Shown here: piece by piece, positions 32,368 to 41,954 of the stretch | Layout: every line of letters starts with the position of its first letter | How positions within the stretch are numbered: the stretch's first letter is position 1 | Made by a program: the position numbers and the translations under genes | NCBI RefSeq assembly: GCF_013393325.1 | Contig: NZ_QJRC01000094.1 | Coordinates: 1-64,000, forward strand | From: Pseudomonas hunanensis | GTDB taxonomy: Bacteria > Pseudomonadota > Gammaproteobacteria > Pseudomonadales > Pseudomonadaceae | Length of the DNA: 64,000 bases | Direction of reading: 5' to 3' | Notes under the pieces: model-generated | What the model was told of the DNA's origin: nothing | The model's input: only the letters and a program-made list of their open reading frames with translations | Databases searched by the model: none

Positions 32368-33281
32368 AAGTCGCCATCAACGCCCTGCATAACGCGCAAG
32401 GTGCCCCCACGGGTGCCGGCGCGCCGGGCACCGCCCCCCGCCGCGCCAGCCTGAGCCAGCGCTGGAAAGGCAGCCGCAACCTGCTGCCGGCCCTGCTGTT
32501 CCTTGGCCTGTTCTTCTTCGCCCCGCTGGTCGGCCTGTTGCTGCGCGGGGTGCTTGAGCCAACCCCTGGGCTGGGCAACTACGAGCAACTGTTCGCCAAC
32601 TCGGCCTACGCACGGGTACTGTTCAACACCTTCTCGGTGGCTGGCGTGGTCACCCTGATCAGCGTACTGCTGGGCTTCCCGCTGGCCTGGGCGATCACCC
32701 TGGTGCCCAAGGGCTGGGGCCGCTGGCTGCTGAACATCGTATTGCTGTCGATGTGGACCAGCCTGCTGGCACGCACCTACTCATGGCTGGTGCTGCTGCA
32801 GAGCTCGGGGGTGATCAACAAGGCGCTGATGGCCATGGGCATCATCGATGCCCCGCTGGAAATGGTGCACAACCTCACCGGCGTGGTGATCGGCATGAGC
32901 TACATCATGATCCCGTTCATCGTGCTGCCGCTGCAGGCGACCATGCACGCCATCGACCCGATGGTGCTGCAGGCGGGCTCCATCTGCGGCGCCAGCCCGT
33001 GGACCAACTTCTGGAAGGTATTTCTGCCGCTGTGTCGCTCGGGGCTGTTCTCCGGCGCGCTGATGGTGTTCGTGATGTCGCTCGGTTACTACGTCACCCC
33101 GGCGCTGCTGGGCGGTGCACAGAACATGATGCTGCCCGAATTCATCATCCAGCAGGTGCAGTCGTTCCTCAACTGGGGCCTGGCCAGCGCCGCCGCCGCA
33201 CTGCTGGTGGCGATCACCCTGGTGCTCTTCTACCTGTACCTGAAGCTGCAGCCGGAATCCCCGGTTGGCAACGCGAGGTAA
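32364..33281 (+). CDS. ABC transporter permease (PotB-like)
   Basis: A 305-residue inner-membrane permease starting at ATG 32364 inside the binding-protein stop. An unusually long polar N-terminus precedes six hydrophobic helices, and the EAA-type cytoplasmic loop (AGSICGASPWTNFWKVFLPLC) contacts the ATPase. It pairs with the following PotC-like permease. Confidence 0.87.
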   Translation: MKVAINALHNAQGAPTGAGAPGTAPRRASLSQRWKGSRNLLPALLFLGLFFFAPLVGLLLRGVLEPTPGLGNYEQLFANSAYARVLFNTFSVAGVVTLISVLLGFPLAWAITLVPKGWGRWLLNIVLLSMWTSLLARTYSWLVLLQSSGVINKALMAMGIIDAPLEMVHNLTGVVIGMSYIMIPFIVLPLQATMHAIDPMVLQAGSICGASPWTNFWKVFLPLCRSGLFSGALMVFVMSLGYYVTPALLGGAQNMMLPEFIIQQVQSFLNWGLASAAAALLVAITLVLFYLYLKLQPESPVGNAR

Positions 33282-33287
33282 ACCGCC

Positions 33288-34094
33288 ATGCTCCTGTCTC
33301 CCAATGCCATGGGTCGCCCGCTGCGTACGGGCCTGTACCTGACCACCGGGGTCATCGCGGCCTTCCTGCTGCTGCCGGTCGTGTTCATCGTGCTGCTGTC
33401 GTTCGGCTCGTCCCAGTGGCTGGTATTCCCGCCGCCAGGCTGGACCTTCAAGTGGTACGGCCAGTTCTTCTCCAACCCGGAGTGGATGGACGCTGCGCTG
33501 GCCAGCCTGAAGGTGGCCGTGCTGACCACCCTCGCCGCCGTACTGCTGGGCCTGCCCAGCGCGTTCGCCCTGGTGCGTGGCCGCTTCCCGGGCCGCGAAC
33601 TGCTGTACGGGCTGTTCACCATGCCGATGATCGTGCCGCTGGTGATCATTGCCGTGGCGGTGTATGCGCTGTTTCTCAAACTTGGCTACACCGGCACGCT
33701 GTTCGCCTTCGTGGTCAGCCACGTGATCGTCGCCCTGCCCTTTACCATCATTTCCATCATCAACTCGCTGAAGCTGTTCGACCAGTCGATTGAAGATGCC
33801 GCGGTGATCTGCGGTGCCTCGCGCCTGCAGGCGATCTTCAAGGTCACCTTCCCGGCCATCCGCCCCGGCATGATCGCCGGCGGCCTGTTCGCCTTCCTGG
33901 TGTCGTGGGATGAAGTGGTGCTGAGCGTGATGATGGCCAGCCCCGACCTGCAGACCCTGCCGGTGAAGATGTGGACCACCCTGCGCCAGGACCTCAGCCC
34001 GGTCATTGCCGTGGCCTCGACCCTGCTGATCGGCCTGTCGCTGCTTGTCATGTTCATTGCCGCCGCCTTGCGCCGGCGCACCGAAAACGCCTGA
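33288..34094 (+). CDS. ABC transporter permease (PotC-like)
   Basis: A 268-residue permease with six hydrophobic segments and an EAA loop (EDAAVICGASRLQAIFKVTF). Spacing to the upstream permease is 6 nt and to the ATPase 17 nt. It completes the heterodimeric channel of the polyamine-type importer. Confidence 0.87.
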   Translation: MLLSPNAMGRPLRTGLYLTTGVIAAFLLLPVVFIVLLSFGSSQWLVFPPPGWTFKWYGQFFSNPEWMDAALASLKVAVLTTLAAVLLGLPSAFALVRGRFPGRELLYGLFTMPMIVPLVIIAVAVYALFLKLGYTGTLFAFVVSHVIVALPFTIISIINSLKLFDQSIEDAAVICGASRLQAIFKVTFPAIRPGMIAGGLFAFLVSWDEVVLSVMMASPDLQTLPVKMWTTLRQDLSPVIAVASTLLIGLSLLVMFIAAALRRRTENA

Positions 34095-34111
34095 GCGCGG
34101 AGAAAACAACA

Positions 34112-35260
34112 ATGAGTGCAGTGATCAAAGACAACGCGCACGGCAAGACCCTGGTCAGCCTGCGCGGCCTGAACAAGCACTACGGCGACTTCACCGCCGT
34201 GGACAACCTCGACCTGGAGATCCAGGACGGCGAGTTCCTGACCTTCCTCGGCTCCAGCGGCTCGGGCAAGTCCACCACCCTGTCGATGCTGGCCGGCTTC
34301 GAAACACCCAGCAGTGGCGAGATCCTGGTCGACGGCCAATCGCTGGTCAACGTACCACCACACAAGCGTGACATCGGCATGGTGTTCCAGCGCTATTCGC
34401 TGTTCCCGCACCTGAACGTGCGCGACAACATCGCCTTCCCGCTGGCCATTCGCAAGCTCGGCGCTGCCGAGACGGCCAAGCGCGTCGACGCCATGCTCAA
34501 GCTGGTGCAGCTAGAGAAGTTCGCCCACCGCAAACCCTCGCAAATGTCTGGCGGCCAGCAGCAGCGTGTGGCGATTGCCCGGGCGCTGGTGTACGAGCCG
34601 CGTATCCTGCTGATGGACGAGCCGCTCGGCGCGCTGGACAAGAAGCTGCGAGAAGACCTGCAGGACGAACTGCGCCAGTTGCACCGCCGACTGGGCATTA
34701 CCATCGTCTACGTCACCCACGACCAGGAAGAAGCCATGCGCCTGTCCCAGCGCATCGCCATTTTCAGCCACGGCAAGATCGTCGGCCTGGGCACCGGTTA
34801 CGACCTGTACCAAAACCCGCCGAATGCCTTTGTCGCTTCGTTCCTGGGCAACTCCAACTTCCTGCGGATCAAGGCCAGCAGCAATGGCGCAGGCAGTTTC
34901 GAGGGGCAGCCGGTAGCCATTCGCCTGACCCCAGGGCTGGCCGCCTCGCAAGATGCACTGATCATGGTGCGCCCGGAGAAGGCCCTGGCCCTGACCGCCG
35001 AACAGGCTGCGCGCGCGCCACTGCCAGCGGGCTGGAACGAGGTCAGCGCCAAGGTTGGCGAGGTGCTGTTCCTGGGTGAGAGCCAAACCTGCCATGTGGT
35101 GACTGCAGGGGGTACCGAGCTGACGGTGAAGGCGCTGTCAGCCGCAGGCATGCCGATGCAGCCGGGCGACAGCGTAAAGGTGCGTTGGGCAGTGGCGGAT
35201 GCGTGCATCTATACCGAGTGGGCCGAGAGCGATTTGAGCAAGTCTGCCGGGGCGCATTGA
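34112..35260 (+). CDS. ABC transporter ATPase (PotA-like)
   Basis: A 382-residue ATPase with Walker A GSSGSGKST (47-55), signature MSGGQQQR, Walker B ILLMDEP, the switch His in VTHDQEEAM and a C-terminal TOBE/OB domain (residues about 270-382) typical of PotA. ATG 34112 follows GCGGAGAAAACAACA. It is last in the four-gene importer. Confidence 0.9.
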   Translation: MSAVIKDNAHGKTLVSLRGLNKHYGDFTAVDNLDLEIQDGEFLTFLGSSGSGKSTTLSMLAGFETPSSGEILVDGQSLVNVPPHKRDIGMVFQRYSLFPHLNVRDNIAFPLAIRKLGAAETAKRVDAMLKLVQLEKFAHRKPSQMSGGQQQRVAIARALVYEPRILLMDEPLGALDKKLREDLQDELRQLHRRLGITIVYVTHDQEEAMRLSQRIAIFSHGKIVGLGTGYDLYQNPPNAFVASFLGNSNFLRIKASSNGAGSFEGQPVAIRLTPGLAASQDALIMVRPEKALALTAEQAARAPLPAGWNEVSAKVGEVLFLGESQTCHVVTAGGTELTVKALSAAGMPMQPGDSVKVRWAVADACIYTEWAESDLSKSAGAH

Positions 35261-35373
35261 GTTCGCCAGCCGCCGAGAAGGGGGGGGCAAAGCCCTCCCC
35301 TACGGACTGTCACATTATCATCACGCCACTGTCGTAATCTGCCGGCCAACTCTATGCCACAGGGCCATCCGGC

Positions 35374-36681
35374 ATGCCCCGCCTGCTTGTCTTGCTGCTT
35401 ATCCTGCTACCGCTTGCGACCTTGGCCGAGCCCCAGCACCTGCGCGTGCAAGGTTCCAACACGATTGGTGCGGCCTTGCTGCCGGCGCTGGTGCAGGGGC
35501 AATTGCGCGCGCAGCAAGCCAGCGCCATCGCGCAACAGCCGGGCAAACTGCCCAATGAAACCGTGATCAGTGCGCGCGATGCGCATGGGCAGCCCGTGCG
35601 CGTGGACATCGCCGCCCACGGCTCCAGCACCGGCTTCGTTGCCCTGGGCCGGGGCGAGGCCGACCTGGCAGCGGCATCGCGGCCGATCAACGACAGTGAA
35701 GTGCGCCAGCTGCAGGCCCTGGGCGACCTGCGTGCTGCCAGCGCTGAACAAGTCATCGGCCTGGATGGCGTCGCGGTCATCGTCCACCCCGACAACCCAC
35801 TGCCGCAGCTCACCACAAAACAACTGGCGCAGATTTTCTCCGGGCAGGTCCAGCGCTGGGAACAATTAGGTGTTTCTGGCGGGGCCATTCACCTGTATGC
35901 CCGTGATGACCGTTCCGGTACTTTCGAGACCTTCAAGGCACTGGTGCTGGAACCTCTGCACAGCGAACTGTCGCCCAAGGCCAAGCGCTTCGAGTCCAGT
36001 GACGAACTGGCGGCCCAGGTAGGTGCCGACCGCCAGGCCATCGGCTTCAGCAGCCTGGCCGCCGTGCACGGGGCCAAGGTGCTGGCAGTGGCCGAGGGCG
36101 ACGCACCGGCCATGCTGCCTGAACGCGCACTGGTGGCCAGCGAAGACTACCCACTATCGCGGCGCCTGTACTTCTACCTGCCGGCCAACCCCAAGCCCCA
36201 GTCCAAGGCCCTGGCCGATTTCGCCCAAAGCCCCGCGGGCCAGGCGATCGTCGCCCAGCAGGGTTTCGTTTCGCAGCAGATCAAGGCTCAACCTGTCCCT
36301 CCCCAGTCTGATATGCCGCCGCGCTATCGCACCCTCGCCCAGCAGGCGCAGCGGCTGAGCGTGAACTTTCGCTTCCAGGAAGGCAGCGCCAGCCTCGACA
36401 ACAAGGCCCTGCGCGATGTGCAGCGGGTAGCCGAGTACCTGCGCCAGGCTGGCAAGTTGCAGAGCAAGGCGGTGCTGGTGGGGTTTGGCGACCCCAAGGA
36501 GACACCCGGGCGCGCGGCCCTGCTCTCACGCCTGCGCGCGCAAGCAGTGCGGCGCGAGCTGGCGCGCGATGGTGTGGAGGTGCTGGAGGTGACTGGGATG
36601 GGCGATGAACTACCCGTGGCCGGCAATGAGCTGGAGCAAGGACGGTTACGTAACCGACGGGTCGAGGTGTGGGTGTATTGA
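35374..36681 (+). CDS. PstS-like binding protein fused to OmpA domain
   Basis: A 435-residue exported protein with signal peptide (LLVLLLILLPLATLA). Residues about 20-300 form a phosphate-binding-protein-like domain (VQGSNTIGAAL, IAAHGSSTGFVAL, ASRPINDSE, DDRSGTFETFKALVL). Residues about 325-435 form an OmpA-type peptidoglycan-binding domain with FRFQEGSASL, GFGDPKETPG and LSRLRAQAVRREL. The fusion would tether a ligand-binding module to the cell wall. It may sense or hold an anion such as phosphate rather than feed an ABC transporter, as no pst permease genes are near. It is not part of the preceding ABC operon by spacing (113 bp). Confidence 0.85.
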   Translation: MPRLLVLLLILLPLATLAEPQHLRVQGSNTIGAALLPALVQGQLRAQQASAIAQQPGKLPNETVISARDAHGQPVRVDIAAHGSSTGFVALGRGEADLAAASRPINDSEVRQLQALGDLRAASAEQVIGLDGVAVIVHPDNPLPQLTTKQLAQIFSGQVQRWEQLGVSGGAIHLYARDDRSGTFETFKALVLEPLHSELSPKAKRFESSDELAAQVGADRQAIGFSSLAAVHGAKVLAVAEGDAPAMLPERALVASEDYPLSRRLYFYLPANPKPQSKALADFAQSPAGQAIVAQQGFVSQQIKAQPVPPQSDMPPRYRTLAQQAQRLSVNFRFQEGSASLDNKALRDVQRVAEYLRQAGKLQSKAVLVGFGDPKETPGRAALLSRLRAQAVRRELARDGVEVLEVTGMGDELPVAGNELEQGRLRNRRVEVWVY

Positions 36682-36847
36682 AGGCCAGATCCGAGCCCTG
36701 GCAAAGAAATGTAACAGCTCCCTGTTCGGCATCACTGGTAAACGGGTCTAGGCTCAAAATCATGTGATACCGGGCCCCTCTGACGGCTGCCAAGCCGCCA
36801 TGTCGGATCACTGTTGCCAAGCAACGTCGACATTCAAGGAGGGGCTC

Positions 36848-37912
36848 ATGACAGCTCTGCAAGCATTTCTCACCACCCCGTTCCTCGGTACCAGCGCCTG
36901 GTTGTGGCTGGTGTTCATGGCCATCGTCATCGGTTTGCTGGTACTCGACCTGGGCGTGCTGCACCGCCACGACCGGGAAATCGAAATGCGCGAAAGCCTG
37001 CTGCTGTATTCCGGCTACTTCAGCGTCGGCGTGCTGTTCGGCGCCGGGGTCTGGTACCAGTTGGGCGCGCAGTCGGCACTGGAGTTCTACACCGGTTTCC
37101 TGGTCGAGCAGTCGCTGTCGATGGACAACGTGTTCGTCATGGCAATGATCTTCAGCTACTTTGCCATCCCCCGCCGCTACCAGCACCGCGTGTTGTTCTG
37201 GGGCATCCTGGGGGTGGTGTTGCTGCGGGCGATCATGATCGGCGTAGGCGCGGCGTTGGTGCAGAACTTTGCCTGGGTGCTGTACATCTTCGGTGCCTTC
37301 CTGCTGTTTACCGGGGTGAAGATGGCGCTGTCCAAGGAAGACAGCCACCCGGACCTGGCCAACAACCCGATCATCAAGTTCGTGCGCCGGCACATGCGGG
37401 TCACCGACCAGATCCATGGCTCGCACTTCTTCATCCGCCAGACCCCGCCTGGGCACAGCAAGGCGCTGCGTTATGCCACCCCATTGTTCCTGGCGCTGGT
37501 ACTGATCGAACTTGCCGATCTAGTGTTTGCGGTCGACAGCGTGCCAGCGATTTTCGCCATTACCCAGGACCCGTTCATTGTCTACACCTCTAACATCTTT
37601 GCCATTTTGGGGCTGCGCTCGCTGTACTTCGCGTTGTCGGCGTTGATGCACCGCTTCGTTTATCTCAAGTACGCACTGGCGCTGGTGCTGATCTTCATTG
37701 GCTGCAAAATCTTCTACCACGGCATGGTGGGCAAGGTGCCGGCGTTGCTGTCGCTGGGGGTGACGTTCGGGCTGTTGCTGGGTGGGGTGGTGGTTTCGTT
37801 GATCAAGACGCGGGGGCAGAACGTGGCGGTCGAGAGTATCCAGCCGTCGCAGGATTCGACGGGGCAGAACAACCTGGGAAAAAAGAAGGACGACCCGCAA
37901 TTGCGGGCGTGA
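36848..37912 (+). CDS. TerC/Alx family integral membrane protein
   Basis: A 354-residue membrane protein with about nine hydrophobic helices and the TerC signatures SLSMDNVFVMAMIF (with acidic residue in the membrane) and ELADLVFAVDSVPAI. TerC/Alx proteins are associated with manganese export and with pH or tellurite stress. ATG 36848 follows AAGGAGGGGCTC. The 166-bp leader has two short hairpins whose loop regions both contain TGCCAAGC (36788-36795 and 36815-36822). I could not match it to the yybP-ykoY riboswitch that controls some alx genes. Confidence 0.87.
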   Translation: MTALQAFLTTPFLGTSAWLWLVFMAIVIGLLVLDLGVLHRHDREIEMRESLLLYSGYFSVGVLFGAGVWYQLGAQSALEFYTGFLVEQSLSMDNVFVMAMIFSYFAIPRRYQHRVLFWGILGVVLLRAIMIGVGAALVQNFAWVLYIFGAFLLFTGVKMALSKEDSHPDLANNPIIKFVRRHMRVTDQIHGSHFFIRQTPPGHSKALRYATPLFLALVLIELADLVFAVDSVPAIFAITQDPFIVYTSNIFAILGLRSLYFALSALMHRFVYLKYALALVLIFIGCKIFYHGMVGKVPALLSLGVTFGLLLGGVVVSLIKTRGQNVAVESIQPSQDSTGQNNLGKKKDDPQLRA

Positions 37913-38052
37913 ATGGCTGTTGTGGGGCCGAATCAAATTGGATTCTTCCTAGCTGCCGCAGTGATTATTCCTACATAAGGAATTCGGTTCGTCTGATTGT
38001 GATCACGGGGCTGAATTAACCAGGATGGGCCTTTCCGCACAAGGAGTGCCCC

Positions 38053-39405
38053 GTGCAAAAACTGCCCATTCCCGACCTCCCTCAATTACGTGTCAACCGC
38101 AAGCAAATTGCCGCCATTGCCATCCCAGTTCTCGCGTTCGGCGCCCTGGCAGCAATATTCAACAACGTATTCTTCTACAACGAAGCAGGCCAGATGACCC
38201 ACGTTCGTACGATTTTCGGCGAGGAGAAAGTAGTCGAGGACGTAGGCTACGCCACCAAGTGGTTCGGCCGCAGTACAGCTTGGCGACGTACCATCGGCGT
38301 TCAGTCCTCCTTGCGCATGGACAACCCGGAAGATACCCGCAGCGGACATCCCTCGATCACGCTGGAAAACCTGCCTATCGTTTTTCTGGGCAACGTCGAT
38401 GCCAAAGCCGAGTTCAGTAGCCAGTTTCGCCTTCCTTCAGGGGAGGCATTTCTGAAGATTGCCCAGGAATACCGCACGCCTGACAATTTCCTGCAACGTG
38501 CACTGTTGCCGGCAGTCAAGGAAACGCTGCAAGCCACAGCCTCCCTGATGAGCGCAGACGACTATTACGCCGGCAACCGCAGCCACTTCGGTGCCGAGTT
38601 CGAAAATCAGTTGCGCAACGGCCTGTACTTGACAAGCCGCAAGGAAATTCGCGTTCAGCGCGACAATTATCCTGCTCAAACTGCGATTCTGCAGGCCGGT
38701 ACCGAACAGGGTAGTTTTGGCGACAACAGTGCAACGCGTTTCATCATTGAGAAGAAGCTCGACAAGAACGGCCAGGAACTGCGCAAGCTGCAACAATTTC
38801 GCCTGTTCGGCGTTGAGGTGGTGGATGCTCGGGTCACCCATATCGACCCCAATCCGCAGTACCAGCAACGCATGGTGCGGGTGCAGCAAGCACTGGCGGA
38901 GCTTGCCGTGGCCCGGCAAAACAGGCTCAAGGAGGAAGAAGAGAAGGAACTGGTTTCTGCACGCGGCGCCAAGGATGTCGAAGCCAAACGCCAGGAGAGT
39001 CTACGCCAACAGATTGAGCGTACTACCGAAGCCGAAACCGAAAAACAGCTTGCGCTGATCAACGCAGAGCGGGAGAAACGGCGCGCCGAGATCGACAAGC
39101 AGACAGCCGAGCTGCTTCGGGACAAAGCGCATGTAACGGCAGAAGCGACCAAGATCACAGCCGATGCCGAAGCCTACGCCCGTGAAGCCTCGATTAAGGC
39201 GGACGGTGCCCTGCAAACCAAACTGGATGCGCTGGTGCAGATCAATCGAGCGTGGGCAGAGGCAGCAGCAAAGGCACCGGTGCCAAGTGTCATGATGGGG
39301 GGCACCGAACCAGGGATCGGGCGACAGGATGAAATGAGCAAGCTCATGAGTGTACTGGCGACGAAAGCCGCCAAAGACCTGGTAGTGGACCTGAAAACTC
39401 AATGA
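38053..39405 (+). CDS. SPFH/band 7 domain membrane protein
   Basis: A 450-residue protein with an N-terminal membrane helix (about residues 18-37, QIAAIAIPVLAFGALAAIF), an SPFH-type domain to about residue 250, then a long charged coiled coil (about 285-390, KEEEEKELVSARGAKDVEAK) and a C-terminal helical end. SPFH proteins form oligomeric membrane scaffolds related to flotillin, prohibitin and HflK. GTG start at 38053 is preceded by AAGGAG at 6 nt. A perfect GTGATCAC palindrome lies 47 bp upstream. Codon usage is less GC-biased than in its neighbours. Partner proteins are not evident. Confidence 0.85.
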   Translation: MQKLPIPDLPQLRVNRKQIAAIAIPVLAFGALAAIFNNVFFYNEAGQMTHVRTIFGEEKVVEDVGYATKWFGRSTAWRRTIGVQSSLRMDNPEDTRSGHPSITLENLPIVFLGNVDAKAEFSSQFRLPSGEAFLKIAQEYRTPDNFLQRALLPAVKETLQATASLMSADDYYAGNRSHFGAEFENQLRNGLYLTSRKEIRVQRDNYPAQTAILQAGTEQGSFGDNSATRFIIEKKLDKNGQELRKLQQFRLFGVEVVDARVTHIDPNPQYQQRMVRVQQALAELAVARQNRLKEEEEKELVSARGAKDVEAKRQESLRQQIERTTEAETEKQLALINAEREKRRAEIDKQTAELLRDKAHVTAEATKITADAEAYAREASIKADGALQTKLDALVQINRAWAEAAAKAPVPSVMMGGTEPGIGRQDEMSKLMSVLATKAAKDLVVDLKTQ

Positions 39406-39412
39406 AACTTTA

Positions 39413-39448
39413 CCGACCGCTTCGCGGGTAAAACCGCGAAGCGGTCGG
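39413..39448. terminator. strong bidirectional hairpin (REP-like)
   Basis: CCGACCGCTTCGCGG (39413-39427) is perfectly complementary to 39434-39448, with loop GTAAAA. It lies between the converging SPFH and acyl-CoA dehydrogenase genes. Confidence 0.75.
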
Positions 39449-39463
39449 CACAGGCTCACCGAA

Positions 39464-40693
39464 TTAGCGCCCGCTACGCAACAGTTCCACCGGCACATAC
39501 TTGCCAATTTCATACTTGCCAATCGCCGCCCGGTGCACTTCATCCGGCCCGTCGGCCAAGCGCAAGGTGCGCTGCATGGCGTACATGTAGGCCAGCGGGA
39601 AATCGCCGCTCACCCCTGCCCCACCATGTATCTGGATCGCCCTGTCGATTACCTTCAAGGCAACGTTCGGTGCCACCACCTTGATCTGCGCGATCTCGCT
39701 GCGGGCGACTTTGTTGCCCACGGTGTCCATCATGTAGGCCGCCTTGAGCGTCAGCAGCCGGGCCATGTCGATTTCCATGCGCGAGTCGGCGATCTTGTCG
39801 ACGTTGCCGCCCAGGCGTGCCAGTGGCCGGCCGAAGGCGGTGCGCTCGACCGAGCGCTTGCACATCAGCTCCAGCGCGCGCTCGGCCATGCCGATCGAAC
39901 GCATGCAGTGGTGGATGCGGCCAGGCCCCAGGCGGCCCTGGGCGATTTCGAAGCCGCGCCCTTCGCCAAGGATTACGTTTTCGTACGGCACCCGCACGTT
40001 CTCGAACAGGACTTCGGCATGGCCATGGGGTGCATCGTCATAACCGAACACCGGCAGTGGGCGAACGATCTTCACGCCTGGTGCATCGGTGGGCACCAGC
40101 ACCATCGAATGCTGCTGGTGGCGTGGCCCTTCAGGGTCGGACAGGCCCATGAAGATCATGACTTTGCAGCGCGGGTCGCAGGCGCCGGAGGTCCACCACT
40201 TGCGGCCGTTGATCACCCATTCGTCACCGTCACGCACGGCGGTGGCAGCCATGTTGGTGGCGTCCGAAGAGGCCACGTCCGGCTCGGTCATGGCGAACGC
40301 CGAGCGGATCTCGCCGCGCAGCAACGGCTCCAGCCACTGGCGTTTTTGCGCCTCGCTGCCATAGCGCACCAGCACTTCCATGTTGCCGGTGTCCGGTGCC
40401 GAGCAGTTGAACGGCTCTGGCCCGAGCAACGAACGGCCCATGATCTCCGCCAACGGGGCGTATTCCAGGTTGCTCAGGCCGGCGCCATATTCCGACTCTG
40501 GGAGGAACAGGTTCCACAGCCCTTCGGCGCGGGCCTTGGCCTTGAGTTCTTCCATGATAGCGGTCGGCTGCCAGCGGTCGCCCTCGGCGACCTGGCGCTC
40601 GAACACCGCTTCAGCGGGGTAGACATAAGCGTCCATAAACGCGCTGACGCGCTCGCGCAGTGCCTGGACCTTGGGCGAATAGGCGAAATCCAT
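39464..40693 (-). CDS. acyl-CoA dehydrogenase family protein
   Basis: A 409-residue flavoprotein with the ACAD three-domain pattern: a helical N-domain, then the FAD-binding middle domain with AFAMTEPDVASSDATN and GRKWWTSGACDP, and the C-terminal helical domain ending in QIHGGAGVSGDFPLA and YMYAMQRTLRLADGPDEV. This resembles the CaiA/FadE-like long-form group that acts on longer acyl or phosphorylated-hydroxyacyl substrates. ATG 40693 is chosen; an in-frame GTG lies 15 nt upstream. Divergent from a LysR regulator that probably controls it. Confidence 0.9.
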   Translation of the reverse strand: MDFAYSPKVQALRERVSAFMDAYVYPAEAVFERQVAEGDRWQPTAIMEELKAKARAEGLWNLFLPESEYGAGLSNLEYAPLAEIMGRSLLGPEPFNCSAPDTGNMEVLVRYGSEAQKRQWLEPLLRGEIRSAFAMTEPDVASSDATNMAATAVRDGDEWVINGRKWWTSGACDPRCKVMIFMGLSDPEGPRHQQHSMVLVPTDAPGVKIVRPLPVFGYDDAPHGHAEVLFENVRVPYENVILGEGRGFEIAQGRLGPGRIHHCMRSIGMAERALELMCKRSVERTAFGRPLARLGGNVDKIADSRMEIDMARLLTLKAAYMMDTVGNKVARSEIAQIKVVAPNVALKVIDRAIQIHGGAGVSGDFPLAYMYAMQRTLRLADGPDEVHRAAIGKYEIGKYVPVELLRSGR

Positions 40694-40833
40694 CGGGGCT
40701 ACCTTCACGGTTCGGAGTACATGGGCCAGAGCCTAGAGCAGCGCGGACCAATCCACCTAGTCTATTTTCCGCGTGTATAAACATTCATAACCGATATATG
40801 ATCGACCGATAATTCCAACAAAGAGCGGCGCCC

Positions 40834-41760
40834 ATGAACCTCAGCAAGGTCGACCTCAACCTGTTCATCGTGTTCGATGCGATCTACACCGAAGCCAACC
40901 TGACCCGCGCCGGGCAAATTGTCGGCATTACCCAGCCGGCGGTGTCCAACGCCCTGTCACGGCTGCGCGAAACCTTCAACGACCCGCTGTTCGTGCGCAC
41001 CGCCCAAGGCATGGTGCCCACGCCCATGGCGCAGAACATCATCGGCCCGGTGCGCAATGCCTTGGCGCTATTGCGCACGTCGGTGCAGGAAAGCCGCATT
41101 TTCAACCCGCAACAGGCCAACAAGACCTTCCGCATCAGCATGACCGACCTGACCGAAGCGGTCATTCTACCGCCGTTGTTCCAGCGCCTGCGCCGTCTGG
41201 CGCCAGCGGTGCTGATCGAGAGCTTTCTGTGCAAGCGCCGCGAGACCACCAAGGAACTCGCCGCCGGCCGCCTGGATTTCGCCATCGACGCCCCCCTGAA
41301 CACCGACCCGCAAGTGCGCCACGTCAAGCTGATGCAAGACCGCTATGTCTGCGCCCTGCGCCAGGGTCATCCGCTGGCCGACAGCAAGCTGACCCTCGAC
41401 AGCTACCTGGGCATGACCCACATCCATATTTCCAGCCGCCGCAACGGCCTGGGCTATGTCGACCTGGCGCTGGGCAAGATGGGGGTGCAACGCAAGGTCG
41501 CCCTGCGTTCGCAGCATTACCTGATGGCCTCGCAGGTGTTGCAGCAGACCGACATGGCAATGACCGTTCCCGAGCGCTTTGCCCGTCGCCATCAGTTGCG
41601 TTACCAGCCACTGCCGGTGGAAGTGCCAGCGCTGGAGACGCACCTTTACTGGCATGAAAGTACCGACCAAGACCCGGCCAACCGTTGGATGCGTGAGCAG
41701 ATCACCGAGTTATGCGAGCGCGTGGTGGCGGAGGAAGAGAAGGCTCTGGACCCTGCCTGA
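40834..41760 (+). CDS. LysR-family transcriptional regulator
   Basis: A 308-residue regulator with winged HTH (MNLSKVDLNLFIVFDAIYTE, TQPAVSNALSRLRE) of the NodD/LeuO-like branch. It is divergent from the acyl-CoA dehydrogenase gene. The 140-bp intergenic region contains two ACCGAT copies 15 bp apart (40790-40795, 40805-40810) and a CGAT-N5-ATCG dyad, candidate binding sites. Effector unknown. Confidence 0.9.
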   Translation: MNLSKVDLNLFIVFDAIYTEANLTRAGQIVGITQPAVSNALSRLRETFNDPLFVRTAQGMVPTPMAQNIIGPVRNALALLRTSVQESRIFNPQQANKTFRISMTDLTEAVILPPLFQRLRRLAPAVLIESFLCKRRETTKELAAGRLDFAIDAPLNTDPQVRHVKLMQDRYVCALRQGHPLADSKLTLDSYLGMTHIHISSRRNGLGYVDLALGKMGVQRKVALRSQHYLMASQVLQQTDMAMTVPERFARRHQLRYQPLPVEVPALETHLYWHESTDQDPANRWMREQITELCERVVAEEEKALDPA

Positions 41761-41764
41761 AGGT

Positions 41765-41800
41765 AGCTGGCGCGGGGCCGATCGCAACGCTTCGCCAGCT
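41765..41800 (+). terminator. possible terminator of the LysR gene
   Basis: AGCTGGCG (41765-41772) and CGCCAGCT (41793-41800) are complementary with a 20-nt spacer. The downstream 100 bp is unusually AT-rich and has runs of A and T, including an eight-T tract. Confidence 0.4.
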
Positions 41801-41954
41801 GAAGAAAAAAATCCTACAAAACCAATGCCGCGGGGAAATTTTTTTTATTGGGATCGAGAAGACAGCGGTGGGAAGCGAAAAATATCTCACAGCTGGCGGG
41901 TACGCTTAGGTCAACCATCGCCGATTTCATGGCAACTGACACGGACCCGCCCCA

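Noticed and set aside
36682..36847. yybP-ykoY manganese riboswitch before the TerC gene
   Set aside because: The leader does not show the conserved internal-loop sequences I would expect; only two small hairpins are visible.
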